From Amoebophrya sp. A120 (taxonomy: Eukaryota; Sar; Dinophyceae; Syndiniales; Amoebophryaceae): a stretch of DNA of 64,000 bases. The notes below the pieces were generated by a model. It was not told where the DNA came from and ran no database searches. It saw only the letters and a program-made list of their open reading frames with translations. Location of the stretch: positions 1,609,907 to 1,673,906 of the forward strand of contig CAJINV010000009.1 of assembly GCA_905178155.1 (NCBI GenBank), written 5' to 3'. Positions within the stretch are counted from its first letter, which is position 1. The number at the start of each line of letters is the position of its first letter. The translations under genes were made by a program, and so were the position numbers. This document shows positions 24,920 to 37,672 of the stretch, in pieces.

Positions 24920-27648
24920 CTTCGACTACCAGTGATCCCGACCCTCTTTTATATATAGATGGATCTCGACTGTACTTGCTCCACGTCGGAAAGCGTACTC
25001 ACTCAGGAAAACTTCGGCAGCAGTTGCCGACATTGACCTATTTCAGACTGTAAAAAATAGAGCTCTACTCTCTTCTTGTTCTACATTTGGCGCTTTTGGC
25101 TCGTCGTGATTTGTACGCATCATCGTCGACCACGACCTTCGACGCAGCTCGAGGTACGTAAGTATGCAGTCGCTGCAAGAAAACAAATTCCTTCACTAAA
25201 GAATATCCTGAGTATGTAGATGTACTGACTCCAGTTCTCTAGTTGGCAACTTTTTAGGCGTCTGGCTCGATTGGAGCACTCGTGCCTAGGCTGCTAAAAC
25301 TGGTTTCTGAGCAACAGCAAACTGTGCTGCTCTTGCACGTTCGGTTTTTCTTTATTTTTCACAGACTGTCGTTTGATGCTCATTCTGCTGCCTCTCACGT
25401 GCAATTTTCTGTTTTTGAGTTTTGCAAGAACTTTTACTTTTAATACTTTTTTTCGTACGAAGTTGGAAGTCAAAAACTTCGAAAAAGCAAAAAAAAGCAA
25501 CAAGAGCAACTTCGAATACTTGTACACCTCTTGATTTCTACGTTAACTTCGTACAGTAGAATTAGTACTGCAGATGAAACTACTACTTTTCAAACTTGGA
25601 AGTTCAAGCGGGCGAAAAACTACTATCGATTTTTTACACTTCTTCGGGTATAATTAGAAACACAATTTTTTTCTCCGTTGCTTAAAAAGAGCTACAAGCA
25701 ACCTGGTGATTGAATATGTAAAGGACGACCGCATATTCTGCTGCGGGACAGATGGCGCATTACGGCGTTCGCTCCTCGGCTGGAATGGAATAAGGTTTCC
25801 AGCGACGGCAGGGTGACATGCGGAGAGCCACGCACTGGTTTATGTTGAAACAATTTCTATTTAGAGTTAACCAAGCACCACCCGTCCCGTATTCACACAA
25901 ATAATTCGAATTATGTGCTGCATCTTCTCGACATCGACATGCTTATTAATTCACACCTCCAAAAATCCAATTTTCAAACGATCGTCTCTCGTCGTGCGAC
26001 CGACAGAGTGTTTGGAACCCAACAAGCAAAGTAGTCGTGGCTTGCACGACGTTTGTCAAGTTGCATGTTAACAACGAAAGGTTCAGGAACACTCTGAAGA
26101 CCTATTATCTTCTTGTAGATAGTCTCGATGAGCAGGCCTCCGAATGATGCTAGTTTATAGCGACTCGATTTGTACGTGTACCCCACCCAAACAGATATCG
26201 ATTTTATTTCCAATGTTCTACCGCGGCTTTGCTGACGACCAACGAATCAAACTCCCTCGTTGGTGCGCCATCACGCGCGTTTTTGCATTAGATAGAGGCC
26301 TCTAGAAAATTAGTTCTTCGAGGGAGTCATCTTTCGATGTTGTTGCTGCCGAATCGACCCAGTCGCGCTGCGTCTGCAAGTACTGTACTTGAAACAACAG
26401 GGTAGCATTTTTTGGCTGCTATGTTGTAACTAATCTTCCAAAAATGCACATGCACAACGTGTTGTAGTACAAAAACACCGACTAAGAACGTCACTAGAAT
26501 TACACCTGTTTTTTTCCTCACAGTTCGAGAAGTGCAGAAATTTTGATGGTGAAGTAGCTAATCCCTGCATTACTTCGCTGAGTGAAGAGCTGAACCAGTA
26601 AGCGACGGGCGAGGCAAGACTAGAATGCACCTGATGAATGCGAAGATCCAAAGTGGTTGCTTTTACCAACAAAAACAGAATCAGCTTTCTGGTCGCGGAG
26701 GCGAGCAAATTAGGTTTCAGTGATTGATTGATGCATGTTGCAGCTTGTAGCTGGCGCTCGGCCAAGAGGTTTCGTCGATGGAACACAGACCAGGGTCGAT
26801 GCACTCAAAGACACGCAAAACGATTTTTAGCAGAAATCTATTAATTCATGTTGAGCCGGGTCAGCATTTCAACTGTCGACAACATCAGTGTGTTGCTGCC
26901 AACATACACTCATTGCTTGTGCGGATAGAATATGCAACAAGGCCATCGTCCAATAGTAGCACGTAGTAGGAGGGGACTGACCACCACGTTGGAGCACAGC
27001 GGAGTCTATCCAGGGCTCAATCGAAGCCCATGGTGTGGATCTGAACAACAACTTGTGTGGATCTGAAAAACAAGATCATTCGTGGTGGCAACTGCTGCGA
27101 AACAGAGGAAGCTGCTAAGCAACACTAGAACTGAGGATGTTGAGCGTACTAGAAAAATATGGAGATTCCACTTTCCGTGAGAATAGATCCACAGCGGCTA
27201 CTTACAACCAAGAGGTCCGATCCTGAACCGCAAGCCGGGATCTGTGATGATGAAGATCCGAGTCCGATCTGACCTAATCGTGGATCAATCTGATTGAGAG
27301 CTTCTTCTGATCCGTGTCTCATTCAGTCGTGATGGCGCAAGTAGAATTTCTAAATGGCATGCCAATAGATACGAAAGGATAAACTAACCGTCATCTCGAC
27401 GTCCGTGAAAATCAAAATCATAGCTAGAACATAGATCTCGCCCCGGGTCAATTGTAGTCTAGTAGTTCCCTCATCCTGGAATGACAATGAGTTCTGTAAA
27501 GTAGTTTTGCCTTTTCACCTTCTCCTCCTGCAGACACGGACTACCGAAGTCCTACACCTTACGACTATTCACCACGACATTTTTTCGTGCCTGCGATTTA
27601 TAACATTTTTCACCGTGGTTTTTTCAGTTTTTTGGAAAACGCACCAAG
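24920..27648. other. Long intergenic region, nothing identified
   Basis: About 2.7 kb of AT-rich DNA without a supportable gene on either strand. Open frames are short and have no motif or exon partner. Confidence 0.5.
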
Positions 27649-28313
27649 ATGTCTCAACCGCAAACCACCGTTATTGTCACCCCGCCGCCGGCGGGCGCGG
27701 CTTGCCGCGACGATTCCAACCCGATTGGAACTTTCGGGTGCGATAAGCGCGTCAACCCGGGCTGCTGTGTCAAATTTTTTTGCTCCGAGTGTACGGTCAC
27801 CAATTACGAGGGGCTTTCCTTGTTGGCGATCATCGGTATCTACTTCTGCGCTAATTTTTTGTCTTTGATAAGGATGTGTTTATGCCTATGCATCTTCGAG
27901 CACTTGATGAAGCGGGTATTTCTGAAGTTGCATTTTTTGTATGCAGATGGACACGACGTTAGCAGCGATTACAATCACCCGCGTGAATCAGTCTGCGTTC
28001 TCAGTCACGAGAAAGAGATTTTCTGCCCCTCCTGTGATAAAAGCGTCTTTGGAAAAGCATAGATATAACAGCCCAAATACGAAAAAAAAAAACAGGTTGG
28101 ATCCTGATGCTGCTTCCGGGTGCGGGTCACGGTTTGTTTGGTCTCTACGTGTGCTGCTGCTACCAGCCCCCGCTTTTGGGTGTGCACTACGGGAAACCTC
28201 GCATCAACGTCGTTGGCGGCCCGGTCAATGTCGTCCACGCGCATGCTGGCGAAGACGAGCATTTGCGCTACGATGACTTTGATGATTCAGATGACGAGCG
28301 CCTGATGCCGTAA
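27649..28313 (+). CDS. Small Cys-rich membrane protein, 2 exons
   Basis: Exons 27649-27835 and 28096-28313 join in phase 1 (donor gtatct, acceptor aacag) to 134 residues. A Pro-rich start is followed by Cys-rich sequence (CCVKFFCSECTV), then hydrophobic segments around residues 57-85 (LSLLAIIG joined to WILMLLPGAGHGLFGLYVCC) and an acidic C-terminal tail (YDDFDDSDDERL). The splice falls inside the membrane segment and restores it, which supports the model. No family recognised; one or two membrane passes with a cytosolic tail is the simplest reading. Confidence 0.72.
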
Positions 28314-29763
28314 TTTGGTCGTCAACAAGTGACTCGTCAAACAAACGTTTGATTTATCCGCTCCTCGTTACATCTATCTGCGAAGGAGATGTGCAAGCGG
28401 CGCCGTGGTGGTGATGTCTCGGTACCGGCAACTTCTATACGAGTTGTGCACTCTCGCACGAAGATGATGTGTACTTGCCAGGTGCTCGCTCCTTCGCAAA
28501 AGGAAACTACCATAGCAAGACCCTAAATACAATTTCGTATCAGCTCTACGTGTAATATTTTTCATAGCATATGACGACGCTGTGTACAACGGTTTTTTCT
28601 CAACCTCAAAGGACTTATAGAAAGATATGCGGCGATGTCTCAACATCATTGAGAACTTCTGAGGTCAGAAAAGTTTTGGCCTTTTGGAGATATACGTTAC
28701 AGAAGCCGTGCAGCTCTCAAAGTTGATGTTGAGTGATTTGTCTTGGAGAGGAGGATGTAGACTAATCTGTAACGTAGTTGCGCCGAACAGTTTTACGTTT
28801 TCTGGTTTTTCAAACCTTTTGATATTAAAGGCACGAACGAGTCGCGGTCTGCGCGATTTCGATATTTCTCCGGAAACCTATCGGAACGACGAGGGATTTT
28901 TATTTTCGCTTTTTGATGCAGCTCTAGCTCTACTAGGTAGCAGAGCTTGTCATGCACACTCAAGTTCATGCTCAAGAAGCGCTGATGTCTGCCACCTAAT
29001 CTGCGAAACGAGAACACAAGGCTACCCATTCGAGTACATTTGGAAGTATGGGACAAAAACTGGAAGTGCGCGAGGAAATCGTACGATGAGTGGTTCTTTG
29101 TCTCTAAATTATGCTCACGGAACTATTAGCCTTTCATTTTCTGTGTCGGATAATTGCATTCCTGCATTCTCTTCTCTGGTTCAGTTTTATCGGGGGAGAG
29201 ATGCATAGAGTAAGCAGGCATCCACATTAAGAAAGGAACACACGAAGTACGCTTCTACTGTTTACCTCTTTTCTGAGTCTGACACTGATAATCAACTCTG
29301 GTCTGCGCATTACTCTTCCGTAAAAGGTCCAACCGTTTTGGATGATCCTCCACGGATTTTCGCTTTGGGCTTGTATCCAAGAACACCCAATCGATTGCTG
29401 GTCAAGGTGTTCGTTTAGATAAATGAATCCATTAAGGTATTCGAAGGTCGTTTTGAGTGTGCCGGTTCGACACTGGTTTTGTTCAAAAAAGATGATTGAC
29501 GACAATTCAAGTGGCCGTCACAAAGAAAAATCATGTCGGTGGTCTTTGAGTACTGCAAAATGCAGTTCGGTTGTCCTACCTATTCAGGGTTCCATCAAAG
29601 ATCAAGCTATGCGAGGGGTAAGAAAATTGACGCCGTCATTCTCTGCACTTTCTTGTACTCTGAGAGATTTCCTTTGTTTCGTTTCCTTCTTTGCATCACT
29701 TCGTAGTCGTACGAAGAGATAAAGAAAATTTCTTCTTCTGCACCAGAACCAGTTCGCAGTATC
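28314..29763. other. Intergenic, nothing firm
   Basis: A 174-codon plus-strand open frame (28684-29208) lies here but shows no domain, and its composition is unlike the neighbouring coding exons, so it is not called. Confidence 0.45.
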
Positions 29764-32700
29764 ATGGGAAAAATGACATCTTCATTCGAAAAATGCCTCT
29801 CTGCAGTCACAGGCATGTACGTCTTGTTCGTGGCGTTGCTCGTCGCGCCACTTGTGCACAGCACGGGCAGGGCGAGCGCGGTGCACAAGCAGGCAGGACC
29901 GCCCGGTTCCCTTGTTGCGAATAAGCTCCAGCGTGAGCTCCACCGTTGCCACACGGAGCTTGGACTGCTCGAGAATCCGGATGTGGTCAAGGACTACAAT
30001 TACTTGAATGTTGCAGGAGTGTACTGTGGCACGCTCTCGTGGTTACGATACACTAGCGCCGCAGACGCAAACAAGCATGTTGGCGCAGGAACCTCTCGCC
30101 CCGCAGTTTTTCTGGACTTTTTCCTCGGCGCAGGGGGCTACCAGCAGTTTCTGCAGCAGGCCGTTGAAGCGTACCAGAGGGAAGAGTATCGCAAGGGAGC
30201 GAAGCAGGCGGATCACGTGGCCGCAGCGAAAGAAGCTTTAAGGGTGTAAAAAATTCAGCTTCAAGAACAGCTTTGAAAATTCGGCCTGTCGGTTTTTATT
30301 TTAGTCGCAGAGACCTTCAGAGTCAGCGCCAACATACAGTGGCGCCGCCAGCTCATTTCGAGCCCCATTTCGCTCGCAGAAGGTCGCAACTCGTGCGAAA
30401 GCGACCATTCGCGCCGCAAAGCATCTTCTGCGCGTCATTCGCGAGGTTCTGCGCATATTCTGCGCTCCGTTGCCAGCATTCTGCGCGCAGTTTGTCACTT
30501 CGTGACGAACTGCACACAGAGTGAGTGGGGGAACGGGTTCGCGAACACATCAAAAAACAATAGAAAGAACACCACACAAAACGAGTCAAAGAACGCCACA
30601 CAAAACGAGTCAAAAAACAGCATAGCGAAAAGACAGCGTTAGGCGCGGATAAGCGCTTCCAGCGATGCCTGCTTTTTTGTGCTCAAAAAGCCACGTTTCT
30701 GCGATCAAAAAAAAGCGCGGCTGTTTCTTGCTCTCAGGAACGAACGGGAACTGGAACCCTCCCGACTCTCAAGTGGGCAAAGTTCCAGTTCCCGTTCCTG
30801 TAGCTTTCTCTGTATGAAAGCTCCAGCGCGCAGGAATTGGAGCGCTCAATTGCGGAACTCGAGCTGGAACGTTCAAAAAGAGAACGCTCCAGGTCAACAC
30901 GAGCTGGAGCGTTCAAGAAATGAAAGCTATAGGAGCGGGAACAGGAACTTTGCCGACTTGAAAGGCGAGAAAGTTCCAGCTCTCGTTCCTGAGAGGAACA
31001 AAAAAGTGGGCGCCAAGGTAGTGCGCCAGCGTCTCCGCGGAGACGCGCGGGCACTACCTTGGCGGACAATTTGCACCTTCATCTCCAGTTGTTCTCTTCG
31101 GAAATTCCGAGGTACAAAAAGTGCGGGTCACGTGGCCGGGAGCGAAGCAGGCGGATCACGTGGCCGCAGCGAAATCAGCTGCTGAGGATGGGAAGAAGAG
31201 CGGAAGTTGGAAAACCAAAAGCCGAGGACCTGCATCAACTACGGATGAAGTGAAAGACGCTGCGCAGCGGATTGTGTACGTTACCTTCGAGCGTGATCAC
31301 GATGTCATTCGTTCCGTGCACATGGCCCCGGGTAAGGGACTGCTCGTGAGGCCGCGGAAGAGTACCACCCTGCCGCATCAGCACGTAAAGCTGCACGATT
31401 TGGGGGCTAATGTTGGGTCAGAGGAAGCGTTCGGTCTCGGGCAGGTCAAGGCGCAAGAACCTTTGCGAGCCAATTTGACAAATTGGCTCTCCGCTGCTGC
31501 TCGATCCAGAACTTTCGTCGGTGATCTCGTGCTGGCGGACTCGCTAGCCGTCTTGGTGAAAGGCGAAGCCCTTGGCACCATGGCAAAAAGTTCCGAAAGC
31601 GGGGAGACGCCCCAGCAGTCTCCCCTTAGCACTGCGTGTGAAGCGATCTTGCAAAACCATCTGGCGCAGCGGCAGGACGCCGGGCAGTCACGCGGGAACG
31701 CAAAAGCCGGCGCCACGTCGCTGGGGAGCTTCATTCTCTTGGACGGATCGATGTGCGCCACTGTTCCGCCGTCGAGCCATCCTGAGGAAACTACCTGTTT
31801 CGAGCGCGAGTGGCTTGCGATCGAAAAGCATTGCCGACCGAGGGTGCTCTTCGTGAACAACGTGAATTTGCCGCAACACTCGGGCGGCTGGATCCGGGAA
31901 CACTTGGTGACTGCGAAAAATTGGTTGGAAATCTTCACCGACGCTATGATCGACGCGGACGGTGGTGGCGCGCCAGCGCCTGCGTTGCGGGAGTTCTACC
32001 GGCACAGAAAGTTTGCCATTCTGGTGTCCCCGGAAGCGGAAGTTTTGGAGACAGGGGAGGGAGATGATGCAGCTGCTGGCTTTCCGAGCCAGACACTCGC
32101 GGCTAAGGTACTAGATCTCGTATGGTCATGGAAATTGATGTTGATGTAGAAGTAGAGTTTTTTGTACAGTGCGGAAACACGACTCTAGGTGCGTGATATT
32201 ATGGAGGCATGATGACATGTAGAGTCCTCTGTTTTTCTTTTTGCATTTTCGTGCGCGTTTTAGTTTTACACTTTATGGTGCACTTCTGCATCACGAGTTT
32301 GAGTTTCCACGTGTCAATAATCCGCACCGAGCGAAGAAGAAACTTTCAACGATTCGATGCAGCCGCCAGCCGAGCCGCTTTCTCGGCGTCTCCGCGAGGG
32401 TGCCGTCAAACTCCTGCGCATTGCCGACCAGATCCAGAAGACAGGAAGCGACATGGTAAAGACTGTTTTGCGGGACGGCATGACTATCACGCACGAAGAT
32501 GGCGCGCAGCCAGATCATGCCAGCACCACTACGAGAAGCAAATCCGAGGCACAGAAGCTGCAGAGCAATCTTTTCGGTATCGCCAAGCTCCGCGCCGGCG
32601 ACAAAATCAGAGGTGGGGACCGGGAAACGTTTTTCACGAAATTCCTAGATGACATGAACACGCTTTTCTTCGACCGCGAGCTGCAAGCGGATCATGAAGA

Positions 32701-35700
32701 AGATCATGGAAAGCAAATGGGTGGGGAAGTAGTACTAGCAGACACCCCGCCCGGGGTAGCAGCTCCGAAAAAATCTTCTGGGGCCGACGTCATTTTCCGC
32801 AACTCATTCGTGTTGCCCAACATCCCGACACCTTTTGTGGCATTGAAACGAGACGTCAGGCAGTTCTACAACTATGCCGTTTCCATGGACTTGTTGATTC
32901 CGATGAAGACTAACGAGCCGCCGGCAGATGAAGCGCGGACACGGCCGAACACTGTCGCGGCAAACAAGCAAGAGCACGAGGAAAGCACCTCCGAAACGGG
33001 CACGACCGCGCCCCAAATCATCCGCCCCGAGGACCTGTGGGAATGCGCCGTGTACACGGAGTTGCTGGACGTTGCGGTGCTGAAGCCGATCGGAGTCTCC
33101 GTTTCGTCACAAGTGAACTTTCACCAGGCCCTCGCTTTTTCTCCGGATACGAACGTCATTCGGCGGCAGTGGGAACGGCTGCGCCTAGGCCAATTTGTAG
33201 ACGACAGCGCGAAGGCCCTAAGTCGGGCAGAGTGGGGCGTCACTTGGGAACGGTTGCGGATAAGCTTAAAGCGGTTTGCACAGCATGCAGATAACCCTGC
33301 TCGAACCGGTAACGGGGAAGCCGTGCGAAAACAGCGAAGTAGCTCGTCGTGCGCGGAGTTTCTGGGCACGGTGACGGCGCTTCTGCAAGGGAGGAACGAG
33401 GAGACTGCCGACAGCATTTTTGATGGTGAAGGCGTTGGAAGCAATTCCGAGCAACCGACTGAGAAGGCTGCAACATCGGACAACTCGCAGTGCCTATTCG
33501 ACAAGTTCGTACCGTCCACTCGCGTCCGCGACTTCGTCGTGTACGAGCGCCTTCCCGATGTTGAAAACGAACTCTGTCCGTCGTCCGTGCCTGCTCGGAA
33601 CGAACTGCGGCCGACCGAAGAAACTCCTCATGACGGAGTAAAGCACGCCGAAGGGCGAAGGATCTCCTCGCACCATCAGGAGCGCGATCGAACAAAAGCA
33701 CAAAGTTTGCAGCACCAGATAAACACGCTGTTTGATCACGAGGAACGGTTCGTTCGCGACTTGCAAGATCTGGAAAAGGCAATTCTCGAGTACATTCCGT
33801 CCTATTACCTGTCTCACGACTCCCTGGGTGAACTCCATATTCTGCCGACGAGCCGCGTGGCCTTGGACACGGCACGGGAAAAAGGTGTCGCCAAGCAGAC
33901 GCAAGAAACGACGCAAGCGGGTGGGCAAGAGTCTGCGCGTCATGTTGCGGTGGAAAAATCCCTGACGATCCTTGGCATCACGCTGTTGAAACGAGCCCGC
34001 GAGAGTCTGCTCAGTTTCCGCCGCGGCTTCATGCTTCCCCGGCTAAGTGTTGCGATGCAAGCGCTCGCGTTTAGGAGCATACAGGAGCGGCAGAAGCGGT
34101 ATCTGCAGTGCTTGGAAGGGCAAACGGTCTCCGATCAAAAAGGACGAGAAAAACGGACACCAATCGAAGACTTCGAGCATGTGGTGTGGCCTGTAGTGGC
34201 GCGGTTTTTTGCAAAAGCGAAGGCTGCACTTTTCGGCTTTGATACGGATGCAGCTGCTAGGGGCGCTGCTTCAGGACCGATTTCATTTGCAGATCCTGAC
34301 CTCAGCCTGAACATCGGTAGCGTCTTCAAGTCTCTTCGCGCGGAGAGTCGCAGCGGCCAGGAAGTGCCCTTTTCCTCTTCTGCGAGCAGCAGCGCGCTAA
34401 TCTCTTTTCTCGAGCAGGAATTCCGAACCCGCCAGAAGGGCAAAGAGCAAGTTTTTCCATCCACGAAGCGCGAGAAGGACTCGGCGGGAGGAAAAGGGGA
34501 TCAGGCCGCGCCTGCTGCAGCGCTGTATGAAAAGCTCGAGAAGCGACTGCTGAAGCGAATCGTTGTCCCCGCGGTACGGAGATTCGGCATTCACCTCGGC
34601 GTATTCGATCCTATGTCTGCCGACTACGCAGTGCGGGCAAAGTTCACGGACTGCACGACACCCGACTCAGCAAATGCATTCGGGGCACTGGATCAGGCCG
34701 TGCGCTTCTGCTGCAGTGAGCTGGAGCCGGAAGCGCCGGAAAATCATTTCAAATGGAACCTGGCACTGAGTCGGCACATGCCATTTGAGCTCGCTGCCTT
34801 CGGTGGCTACACGATGGCACACCCAAGCACCGAGAAAGACACTGACAGAAATACCTCAACAGGAGGGTGGTCGACGTACAATAAGATAGAGGCGCTGGTG
34901 CATTCCGCCGGCCTACGTGTGGCAAAGAAACGCGTGCAGCGCCGAGAGGAAATACTAGACGCACAGACCACAGCACCGAAAAGCGAGGCGACCAGTGCGA
35001 GCGACGGCGTGCCCGGCGCTCTTCGTGCCGCGTCGGTGCAGCGACGTCCCGACCTCGAGATGGGTTTGAGCAGCAGTAGTTATCTGTTCGAACTGCTTGC
35101 GCGACGAAACGAAACGACCCGCTGGGCGGTGTCTTCCTGGTTTCCGTTGGTGAGACGGGAACCGGTAGTCCAAGCCTTGGCCGAATATCAACAAGGTAGT
35201 GCGGGACCATCCGGCTCGAGCGGCTTTCTTTTTCCATTTCTGGCGACACTTATCCAAGACCTGCGCTCGGGGCTTCACAAGCACCAGCTTTCTTGGAGTG
35301 CAGGGGATTCCGACGAGACGGTGGAGCGCAAGATGGAACTGATTTCGAACACCCTGCAGGATCGCGTTCAGAACGCGGCATCCCTTACGGCGAAGGGGAC
35401 AGGAGGGCGGGGTACCACGAAGAGCCTAGCGGAAGTCTCGGCGATGCTTGAGGCTGTGGCGAACGAGAGAACGACCTCAGCGAGCCTAAACGCGGCCGCC
35501 CTTGCGAGCGCACAGGAATCCGCGTCCCGGCTGGATTGGCTGCACAAGAGTCTGCCGCGGTGGATCACCCTGCTCGGGTACGACGTTCGTCCGACGCCAT
35601 TCTTGCACGTGCTCACAAGGGCCGACCGAACTGGTACTGCTGCCCAGTTTGGTTCGTTTGCAGAGCGAATGTCCTCTGCTCATTCACTCGCTAGACAAAA

Positions 35701-36544
35701 CCAAACCGAGGGCGGTGCGCACGGCCTCCTTCTACCCCAGCGGAGCAGCGTGCCGCTCCTGAAGCACTTCGTTGCTAAATCGGAGACCACTATCTCGCCC
35801 TTGGAGCTACAATTTGCTTCCACCACCAGCGCCGCTTCCAGTATTACACGAGCAGGAGACGCGACGTCGCCGTGGCCGTTAGCAAAAATTCCGCCCTTCG
35901 TCTTTTCCGTGACAAAACTCGCGGAGAGTTTCCGAACGACGAGGGTGGTCCGCCAAAACTTAAATTTAGCAAGCAGCACTGCATCTGCTCAGCAGCATTT
36001 TCAAGGGGAAAACTATAATCGCGGCACATTTCGGCAGTTCAACGACCAAGATTGCCTGGGCTTCATCCAGAGCCATCCCTTGCCGGACCACTTCCCCGAG
36101 GCGGAAAAGGTGTTCATGAAGTACTTGAAACACGGGCCGCACCGCGCAGACTGGTGCCTGCTGTGGGTGCTTTACCACAACGGCGGGATCCACCTCGACA
36201 GCGACGTGATGGTGTACGAAAACTTTCTCCCCTTCCTCGCACACGGAGAAAATGCAGCAGTTTCTTCGCGAGCGGAGGTCATCGCGCTGGTGACGGCGAG
36301 CGAGCCCTTCTCGGTGGACACGGGCGTTTTTGGTACGACCAAAAAGAACAAGCTAGTGCTGGACGCGTTGTCGCACATTTACCAGTCCAGGAAAGACCAC
36401 GCCCGATGGGCCGCGCCGTTGTCCGAAAGCTACTGGGCCACCTGCTGGATTCTTGCCGGGGCGGTGAAAAAATTGTACGTGATGGACCGCTGGGAGAAGG
36501 TGTTCTGGCTGAAACCCGTCACCATGGAAGACTATCTGTTCTAG
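29764..36544 (+). CDS. Giant secretory protein with C-terminal DXD glycosyltransferase domain, 3 exons
   Basis: Exons about 29764-30231, 31175-32107 and 32363-36544 give 1860 residues. The second intron is GT-AG. The first lies between 37-bp direct repeats, so its exact boundary is undefined, but every placement gives the same in-frame product (GAKQADHVAAAK then SAAEDGKK). An N-terminal signal or anchor (MYVLFVALLVAPLVHSTG) targets the secretory pathway. The C-terminus near residue 1743 has YHNGGIHLDSDVMVYENF, matching the DXD region of GT32-like sugar transferases, then TGVFGTTKKNKLVLDAL and YWATCWILAG. A region around 300-390 (RVLFVNNVNLPQHSGGWIRE) looks conserved but I cannot name it. Probably a Golgi-type transferase; the long middle part is unassigned. 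Confidence 0.75.
30731..30995 (+). repeat. Long imperfect inverted repeat (arms about 75 bp)
   Basis: The left arm 30731-30808 (CTCTCAGGAACGAACGGGAA through GTAGCTTTC) pairs with the right arm 30922-30995 (GAAAGCTATAGGAGCGGGAA through CGTTCCTGAGAG). The loop holds further GAACG/CGTTC and GGAGCG/CGCTCC inversions. It could form a large hairpin in DNA or in unspliced RNA. Confidence 0.8.
31011..31064 (+). repeat. 54-bp near-perfect hairpin
   Basis: Perfect 14-bp outer arms CGCCAAGGTAGTGC and GCACTACCTTGGCG enclose an 18-nt perfect palindrome, GCGTCTCCGCGGAGACGC. It sits near the right end of the 943-bp unit and may mark its terminus or its replication or excision structure. Confidence 0.85.
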
Positions 36545-37672
36545 TAAAAACGGCTGGACCGCGCGCCTCCAGTTGCTGGATGAAATGGACGTCAGTTGGC
36601 TTTCCAAGTTGTGAGCTATTGTCTGACGCAAGAGCTGCTCTTTGGTTCGCAGCATCGATTTTTTTATTCCTATGGTTATTCTTAGATACCAATCTGGTTT
36701 CGCTTTCGTGTCTTCATGTTCATGATAGACTTAGACGTGTACAATTTTTAAGTTGTAGCTCTTTAGCACGAGCTGCTCCAATATCGACGATCTTGTTGGT
36801 GTCTTACATTCGATAAGAACGCCAGCACTGAAGCCTGCCATGAACCAAGTTCGATGCCTCACGTATAGTTTGGGTTTCAGTTCGCATGTATCGACTCTGA
36901 TCAAAAGATTAAATTTGTATTCTCGCATCTTCACTTCACGTTGCGACCCTTGTGCATGAGACGTGCGTCCAGCGTGAAGATGATTGCGCTCTGTAAGTAA
37001 AATCCATTTGTGATGTTGCACGATAGGAAGTTAAGTAGTCACCAGTCAGTTTGCAAGAGCAAGGCTGGTTTTTGATACTAGAGTTGATAAGTAGAGTTAG
37101 AATTTGGTAGTTTGTTGATACGTAGTATCTTGGTTTGTGCATACTTGGGATCTTGATCAGCTCCTACGAGTTGAACGTCGGGCAGCTCTGCAGCTCAGGA
37201 GGCCCAGCAAAACAATTTTGCGATAGTTGCAACCCCTTTTGAGAACTTCTTGGGACAATCAAGAAACCGGTCTTGATTAGTGCCGTATGTGCCGGAGCTC
37301 TTACAGCCTTGGGCGCGCAACCACCACATCCACCTCCTCTATGCAGACCTCCACCTCCTAGCGTAGCCATTTTCGGACTCAAGGTTGCATGGGGGATGGA
37401 AGCGGTACAGTGACAGTTCGTGAGATTCTGAGTCAGGAGAGATGAAAGCATGAGGCGAAGAGTGCGGGAAGAACACAGAGCAACAAGCTGCTCACTGCAA
37501 ATGGAACGCACAATATGAGAGTTTGATTGAAGTTCATTCGGCGGTTGCGTGGAGATTTGCATATGCAGGAGGTGAAGAGCTTTACGTTTGTTCTGCATTG
37601 CCGTATTAGGTTGAAGTGAATTTGTTCTACTCTTTCGTATTTACGGGCTATCTTACGATTAGCAGAACGACC
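36545..37672. other. Intergenic region holding a spliced-leader-like sequence
   Basis: No protein gene supported. A candidate spliced-leader sequence lies at 37361-37383 (separate entry). Confidence 0.5.
37361..37460 (+). ncRNA. Candidate spliced-leader RNA gene or relict (tentative)
   Basis: 37361-37383 reads GCGTAGCCATTTT then CGGACTCAAG and is followed directly by GT. The dinoflagellate spliced leader is CCGTAGCCATTTT then GGCTCAAG, so the match has a changed first base and two single-base insertions, with the ATTTT core and the CTCAAG|GT donor intact. The downstream intron part of an SL RNA is too variable to confirm by eye. The end coordinate is nominal. It could equally be a diverged pseudogene or chance. 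Confidence 0.3.

Larger units (their letters stand above)
30195..31174 (+). repeat. 943-bp unit flanked by 37-bp perfect direct repeats, acting as an intron
   Basis: The 37-bp copies at 30195-30231 and 31138-31174 are identical (beginning GGGAGCGAAGCAGGCGG) and are coding in the same phase. Between them lies non-coding DNA full of inverted repeats. Loss of one copy plus the intervening DNA restores a continuous reading frame. No GT-AG placement exists within the repeat; a GC-AG placement (CAG|GCGG) does. It could be an unusual intron, or a polymorphic insertion that breaks the gene. Confidence 0.7.

Noticed and set aside
28684-29208. 174-codon plus-strand open frame
   Set aside because: No motif, unusual composition for this locus, and no intron or exon partner; may be chance in a region with few stops.
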